Assembly (NCBI GenBank): GCA_025330725.1
Contig: JAIWND010000013.1
Span: forward strand, 682,001-746,000
Length of the DNA stretch: 64,000 nt
Source: Chlamydoabsidia padenii
Taxonomy: Eukaryota; Mucoromycota; Mucoromycetes; Mucorales; Cunninghamellaceae
Reading direction: 5' to 3'
Positions 62,591-64,000 of this stretch are shown here, piece by piece. The position numbers were made by a program, and so were the translations under genes. The notes under the pieces are model-generated. The model was given only the letters and a program-made list of their open reading frames with translations. It was not told the DNA's origin and did not search any database. The number at the start of each line of letters is the position of its first letter. Position 1 is the stretch's first letter.

Positions 62591-64000
62591 ATGTCCTCTT
62601 CTTCCAAACGATTACAACAATTATCTTCTCATCTTGATAATAACATGTCTGGTGGTAAGTACTGTTTATTTTGGGATTGTAAAGTTAATTGTATGACTAA
62701 TATGATTGATCCCAACTAGTCTCTGTCTTCCAAAACGTCCCTCAAGCTCCTGCTGATGTCATCTTTAGTCTCACTGCTGGTTACAAAGCTGATACTCATC
62801 CTCAAAAGATCAATGTTGGTGTCGGTGCCTTTAGAACGGATGAACTCAAGCCATACGTCCTTCCTGTGGTTAAAAAGGTAAGAACCATAAAATATATGTA
62901 AACCATCTTTTTTACTTAATTAACTCTTTGTGTTATTATAATGGGGGGGGAAATAGGCCGATACCATTCTCTTTAATGACGAAACTCTAGATCACGAATA
63001 CCAACCTATTGCCGGCCAACCTTCTTACACCAAAGCCGCCAGCAAACTGATTCTTGGCAAAGACAGCCCTGCTATTGAACAAGGACGTGTGGGTGCGGTA
63101 CAAACAATCTCTGGAACGGGGGCCAATCATACTGGAGCGGCCTTTTTAGCTCAACATTACAAGGGTAGCGGCAAATGCTATATCTCCAACCCCACCTGGG
63201 CCAACCATCGCAATATCTTTGAAGGTGTGGGATTCCAAGTGGAAGAATATGCCTACTGGGATCCTGCAACAAAGGGATTGAACTATAAGGGAATGATTCA
63301 AGCCATTCATGATGCTCCTACTGGTAGTATTTTTATTCTCCATGCTTGTGCTCATAATCCTACTGGTGTGGATCCTACTCAAGAACAATGGAAAGGTATT
63401 GCTGATGCCATGCGCGCTAAGGGTCACTTTCCCTTCTTTGATTGTGCTTACCAAGGATTTGCTTCGGGTGATTTGGATCGTGATGCTTGGTCGGTGCGTT
63501 ACTTTGTGGATCAAGGCTTTGAATTGTTTGTCGCTCAATCGTTTGCTAAAAACTTTGGTCTTTATGGTAAGGATAAAGGGAATACATACTTGCCTTTTTT
63601 TTTTTTTCTTTTTTATATGGTTATTCATCATCATTGTCTTATTTATAGGTGAACGGGCTGGTAATTTGACCTTTGTATGCAAGACACCTCAAGATACTAA
63701 GCGTGTACTATCACAACTCGAAAAGTTACAACGATCAGAAATCTCCAATCCTCCTGCTTATGGTTCCCGTATTGTCGATATTGTATTGAACGACGATGCT
63801 TTATATGCTGAATGGAAGGAAAACCTCAAATACATGTCTCATCGTATCATCGATATGCGAAAAGCCTTATATCAACATCTGGTGGAATTGAAGACACCCG
63901 GCACATGGAACCATATTGTCGATCAAATCGGTATGTTCTCTTTTACTGGTCTTAAAGGTAACGAATAAAATAAAAATAAAAAAATAGGCAGAGTCCCATT
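62591..64000 (+). CDS. Aspartate aminotransferase, 3' end beyond window
   Basis: PLP enzyme interconverting aspartate/2-oxoglutarate and oxaloacetate/glutamate. Exons 62591-62654, 62720-62877, 62957-63566 and 63649-63957 join in frame. Family motifs are VFQNVPQAPADVIFSLTAGY, INVGVGAFRTDELKPYVLP, the TISGTGANHTGAAFL region, YISNPTWANHRNIF, HACAHNPTGVDP and the PLP-lysine segment AQSFAKNFGLYGERAGN. Only a Ser-rich, basic-poor leader precedes the core, so the cytosolic isozyme is more likely than the mitochondrial one. A second ATG (MSGG) lies 18 codons in. After 63957 either a 34-nt intron (acceptor GGCAG) leads to ESH at the window edge, giving the expected TGLKES join, or the intron continues past the window. 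Confidence 0.95.

Overview
This window is nuclear DNA from an early-diverging filamentous fungus, most likely Mucoromycota (Mucorales-like). The evidence is intron-dense genes with short GT–AG introns (mostly about 45–110 nt), AT-rich intergenic DNA full of homopolymer and dinucleotide runs, and fungus-specific gene families (TIM54, ATG15, MGA2/SPT23, SRK1/RCK2-type kinase). The species assignment is inference. I see no prokaryotic features, rRNA, convincing tRNA, CRISPR array or transposon.

Layout. 0–9 kb: the 3' part of a cyclic-nucleotide phosphodiesterase (+), a frame-broken two-TM protein gene (+), a disordered Ser/Thr-rich protein (+), a doubtful micro-exon gene (-), a type I membrane protein with a PPAY motif (-) and ribosomal protein eL22 (-). 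9–20 kb: dynein light intermediate chain (+), the divergent F1-ATPase pair ATP2 beta (-) and ATP16 delta (+), and beta-COP (-). 20–32 kb: SIN3 (-), a UBE2G1/Ubc7-type E2 (-), the divergent mitochondrial pair SAM37/metaxin (-) and GatC (+), and an old-yellow-enzyme reductase (-). 32–46 kb: a decayed repeat-protein gene (-), ATG15 lipase (+), a TBC RabGAP (+), a 669-aa disordered protein (-), TIM54 (+), a HINT3-like HIT protein (+) and an SRK1/RCK2-like kinase (+). 46–64 kb: RSP5/NEDD4 HECT ligase (-), YJU2 splicing factor (-), MFS transporter (-), PHS1 dehydratase (+), GPI15/PIG-H (-), MGA2/SPT23 (-) and the 5' part of aspartate aminotransferase (+).

The genes are mostly conserved housekeeping functions. 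Two threads connect some of them. Five encode mitochondrial proteins (ATP2, ATP16, SAM37, GatC, TIM54), four of them in two head-to-head pairs. RSP5 lies about 7 kb from MGA2, whose yeast homologues are Rsp5 substrates controlling fatty-acid desaturation; PHS1 of fatty-acid elongation lies between them, and two other products carry PPxY motifs of the kind Rsp5 WW domains bind.

The most notable unexplained signal is a recurrent 11-mer, CGG[C/G][A/G]TTT[C/G]AA. I found twelve exact copies by eye on the two strands, all outside coding sequence, and several lie about 70–130 bp upstream of start codons. I do not see an undescribed multi-gene system here. Exon joins were checked by reading frame for most genes; those given only as spans are stated as such.
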